Assembly (NCBI GenBank): GCA_039619475.1
Contig: CM077116.1
Span: forward strand, 99,245,164 to 99,309,163
DNA from: Icerya purchasi
Taxonomy: Eukaryota; Arthropoda; Insecta; Hemiptera; Monophlebidae
Length of the DNA: 64,000 nucleotides
Direction of reading: 5' to 3'
Both the position numbers and the translations under genes were made by a program. Under the pieces are notes generated by a model. That model made no database searches. It was not told the DNA's origin and saw only the letters and a program-made list of their open reading frames with translations. Below, one piece after another: positions 60,965 to 64,000 of this stretch (positions are counted from its first letter, which is position 1; every line of letters starts with the position of its first letter).

Positions 60965-62455
60965 CTAAAACAAAACATAAACTTTTTAAATATATTTTAC
61001 GTTACTAAATCACTTTTTCCTAGTTTCCTAGAATTTAAATGAAGATGCTTTCGTTTACATAGTTATAATACATTTTTTTTTTTGACAAGTAATTCGATGT
61101 AATTTTTGAAACGACACAGTTATCAAACAAACACTGAAGTTTGTTGTTTTACAACCGTTTCCCTTATCGATTGATTACAACATTAAAATTTTAATTTAAC
61201 ATTGTTTTTATTTAATATATGATTCATGAAATAAATCAATAATCCTTTTTTCCCCCAGTTCACCTTAGTCATTGATATGTGTACAATTACAGACATTCTG
61301 TAGATCAATTATTTTTAATTTATTGATGTTTGCTTTCTCGCAAATTAATTATCGTACATCAGTTTAATAACTATTTTAGATTTCTTTTTAATGAAACCGC
61401 AATATGCTTCGTAACTGACCGATACAAAACGCATACACCGGTGAAACCAAAACCAAAGAACTATTTTTACGCCTATATTTCTAATTAAGCATTTTCTTGG
61501 GGGGGGGGGGATAATGTTATTGTAATATTTAAAGTACAATTGTTCATTTACGATTTGGGATATATATCAACTAATAATATAATTTAATTCGAACACATTC
61601 CATGCGAAAAATTTGAATAATCTCAATCTTTAAACTCATAATCTCACTTAATTTGTATTATTAAAAAAATGAATTTATCCAATTTGCTATTAAAAAGGAA
61701 GAAAAAAAAAACAATAAAGAAAAGGTGGAAATTATTATTATTTTTTAAAAATTTTTTTTCTTACTCCCTTCAGTCTTTTCTATTACACACTTTTTCATCC
61801 TTTTCTGATATATTCAAAAATTATTTATTCGATATTAATGATATTATTTAATGGTGGATTAATGTCATTAGTTAATAAATATAAAAAATACCTCATTATT
61901 TCATATTAAAGTTTTTAGTGCTTAAGCAGTTCGCTTAAAGAGCGGAAACGCGAAACAATTTTTTTTTTTTTTTTTTTTTTACGATATACATATACGATAA
62001 TTTTAGGCTGTTACGCAAAACATAGATTAATAGCGTTACGGATCATACATTACGCTTGGTACAAATTATTCGCAGTCTGAAACGCATCATGCGTATCGTA
62101 TAAATTATACATTTAACCCCAGACTAAAAATGTATTTTACGAATAAAAAGGTTTTCGAAAATAAAAAGGTATTAAAATTTAAAACTATCTGAGCAGTCAC
62201 GATTGAATACTACGGTATATAAGTATTTAAACACAATAAATACCCTGCGTATCGATAAATAAAAAATATATTAAACAGGCTCCTCTATCTCAAAATTTAT
62301 TAAATTTAAGTAGGTCACCTGTTTATTGATGTTATTTTTAAAAATTAAAGTCCGATAAGAGCATTAAAATTAATGTAATAATGCGATATTTCTTTTTTAC
62401 TTAACTTCCATTTGAACAAAAAAATAAAAAATCATGATTCTTAATTTTTCATTAG
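60965..62455. other. No gene seen; upstream RabGAP intron
   Basis: It contains an 11-G run (about 61500-61510) and a 22-nt T-run (about 61960-61980). No RabGAP exon could be found here on the minus strand. Confidence 0.55.
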
Positions 62456-62645
62456 ACAAAAGAAAAGTTAAGTGACATAATGGTGTTCTGAGGATACCAA
62501 AAAAACAAGAAGTAAAAGTTCTCAAGAAAATCATACAACAAAAAGCATCTGTATACGAACATTTTAAGAAAGAAGGATGTATGGAGCCGTCATTAGCATT
62601 AATTGTAAAATATCATCAGGCCCATAACGTTAAAGGTTTTTTTTA
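62456..62645 (+). other. Unidentified coding-like segment 1
   Basis: After a good acceptor-like TTTTTCATTAG (62445-62455) the plus strand reads TKEKLSDIMVF. One frame later it reads RIPKKQEVKVLKKIIQQKAS, then EHFKKEGCMEPSLALIVKYH and QAHNVKG, ending at a TAA near 62645. The lysine-rich, helix-like composition is protein-like and unlike the surrounding intron. The internal frame change argues for a pseudogene or transposon remnant. I recognise no family. Confidence 0.35.
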
Positions 62646-63054
62646 AAGTTTTAAATTTCTAACTACTTTCGTTCATCCATAAATATCCGTATTATAAAAA
62701 AATTTCTTTTCATGTCTTCGATTACTATTGACGAACTTCTGAAATATGGCAGATTTTATAATGTTCACCGTCAATAAAAATTAATCACTATTTTTCATAC
62801 ATTTTCTCAAGTGGAAACAAATTTGCTGAAAATATTGTGTTAGACATAAAGTACAATGGTAATATTTAAAACTCCTCAACACCATCCATTTATTTGCAAG
62901 TTTCAACTTTCAACTGTAGTACTTTTTATTGTATGATATTAATATAATAACTTGTCTATATTAAGCATTTTTCATTATTATGGAGTTTAAAGACAGAAAT
63001 TAAACCAAAAAATAAACAAGGATAATTTCATTTTTCGAATAATAAAAAAAAATT

Positions 63055-63330
63055 GTGGTAATAATTATAGATATTATTATAAAGAAAATTACTGAATATT
63101 TTCGTATTTCAATCGCCTGGCTTCCTGAATACACAGTCTTTCTTCGTAGGTTGATTGATACGAATAGCAATGTAACAGAAATGGCCAAGTATCTTTTCGC
63201 AAATTACTGGGTATTCCACAAAAAAATATCAACTAAAACAAATAAAAAGATTAATTATTTATGTTTTACTAACATGTTCTTTTTTTTTTTTTTTTTTTTT
63301 GTATACATTACTTCTTCCTTTAAAAAATAG
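63055..63330 (+). other. Unidentified coding-like segment 2
   Basis: The plus-strand frame contains KKITEYFRISIAWLPEYTVF, LRRLIDTNSNVTEMAKYLF and ANYWVFHKK before decaying into low complexity. A GTTGAT after CGTAG (63150) could be a donor. Its middle part is protein-like. It may belong with segment 1 (62456-62645) and with the exon-like end of the window. The family is unknown. Confidence 0.3.
63280..63300. repeat. Poly(T) tract
   Basis: Uninterrupted run of about 20 T. Confidence 0.85.
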
Positions 63331-63964
63331 ATCATGAATCCCTTCCCGACATTTCTACTATTGTTTGAAATAGAATAAATATATTTTATATTCTATTTCT
63401 AATTTAATATACAAATTAAATATAAAAATAAAAGAAAGAACATAACCTAACTTCTAATAGTAAAACTATAGCTTACGTCTGGATTTTAAGTTGCGCGTAT
63501 AGTATATTACAAAAAATAACAATAAAGTTAACCGCAAATACACTTCACTCAGTAAAAATTAAAAAAAAGTAAACTGCATGTATGTATACATATATAAAGT
63601 TACACAATTATGTATGAGTACATAATTCCTCTTTCTATGCACATGTGTTTTCGTACCATAAGCGTCTTCTTCTTTACGCTACCATTCTCATCTTCTATAT
63701 AATCTGTCCCCTTTATTTTTCCGTTAATTTTTTTATTTTTACGCTCCATCATTCTCTTTTTAGAACTATCTGGAGTACACTATTTTGCTATCAATGTTGT
63801 CTTATCTATGTATTTATTTCATTTTGTTACTACACCTAATGTTTGTCTGTCTTCTACGTTTCTTTATATACTCGTTCTTTTATTTTCATAACTATATCTC
63901 AAAGGCGTGTATGATCAACAGATTTTCTTTTTTCCTTCATAACTTGTTTTTGAATTACAAACAG

Positions 63965-64000
63965 ATGGTTTATGAATACAAAGCTTTACAAGCTTCTTAC
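63965..64000 (+). other. Possible exon start at window edge
   Basis: TTACAAACAG precedes an open stretch reading MVYEYKALQASY to the end of the window. Too short to assign. It is reported because the composition changes from AT-rich intron and because two other plus-strand coding-like segments lie just upstream. Confidence 0.2.

Noticed and set aside
1..64000. CRISPR array, bacterial operon or prophage signals
   Set aside because: Split genes, MITEs and LINEs show a eukaryotic nuclear locus; no regularly spaced repeats are seen.

Overview
The window is AT-rich eukaryotic nuclear DNA. Genes are split by GT-AG introns, no long open reading frames exist, poly(A)/poly(T) tracts and microsatellites are common, and decayed transposable elements fill most of the sequence. 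The gene content (an animal-type fused PAICS and a TBC1D16-like RabGAP) and the repeat types (RNase H-bearing non-LTR retrotransposons, ZMYM1-like hAT, mariner/Tigger MITEs, Penelope-like termini) fit an arthropod, most likely an insect. I cannot assign a species.

Layout. At about 3.4-23.0 kb on the plus strand lies a PAICS gene (purine synthesis, SAICAR synthetase plus AIR carboxylase). Seven coding exons join in frame into about 411 codons. Its introns hold a PIF1-helicase-like fragment (4.2 kb), a minus-strand LINE (7.3-8.6 kb), a 3.35-kb hAT transposon with terminal inverted repeats (9.05-12.4 kb) that itself contains a hAT MITE, another LINE fragment (17 kb) and the 3' end of a probable Penelope-like element (21.1 kb). 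Two phase-compatible downstream exon candidates (23.25 and 25.95 kb) could form an alternative C-terminus.

From about 23.9 to 45.7 kb is a graveyard of LINE copies in both orientations, one with its RNase H domain split by a 1-kb insertion. It also holds a deleted mariner-like element and two adjacent palindromic insertions at 41.4 and 42.4 kb, both bounded by target-site duplications.

From about 61.0 down to 45.77 kb on the minus strand are the last five coding exons of a TBC1D16-like RabGAP, covering the TBC domain core and C-terminus. The upstream exons lie beyond the window. Its introns hold further LINE pieces, a TTAA-flanked MITE and a Tigger-type MITE. Near the right end, plus-strand coding-like segments (62.45-63.3 kb and the last 40 bases) remain unidentified.

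The two host genes are unrelated (purine synthesis; Rab GTPase control) and converge tail to tail across about 22 kb of repeats. The most interesting signals are the palindromic Penelope-like insertions with a CTGATGA...GAAAC motif, and the hAT MITE nested inside the coding region of an autonomous-type hAT.
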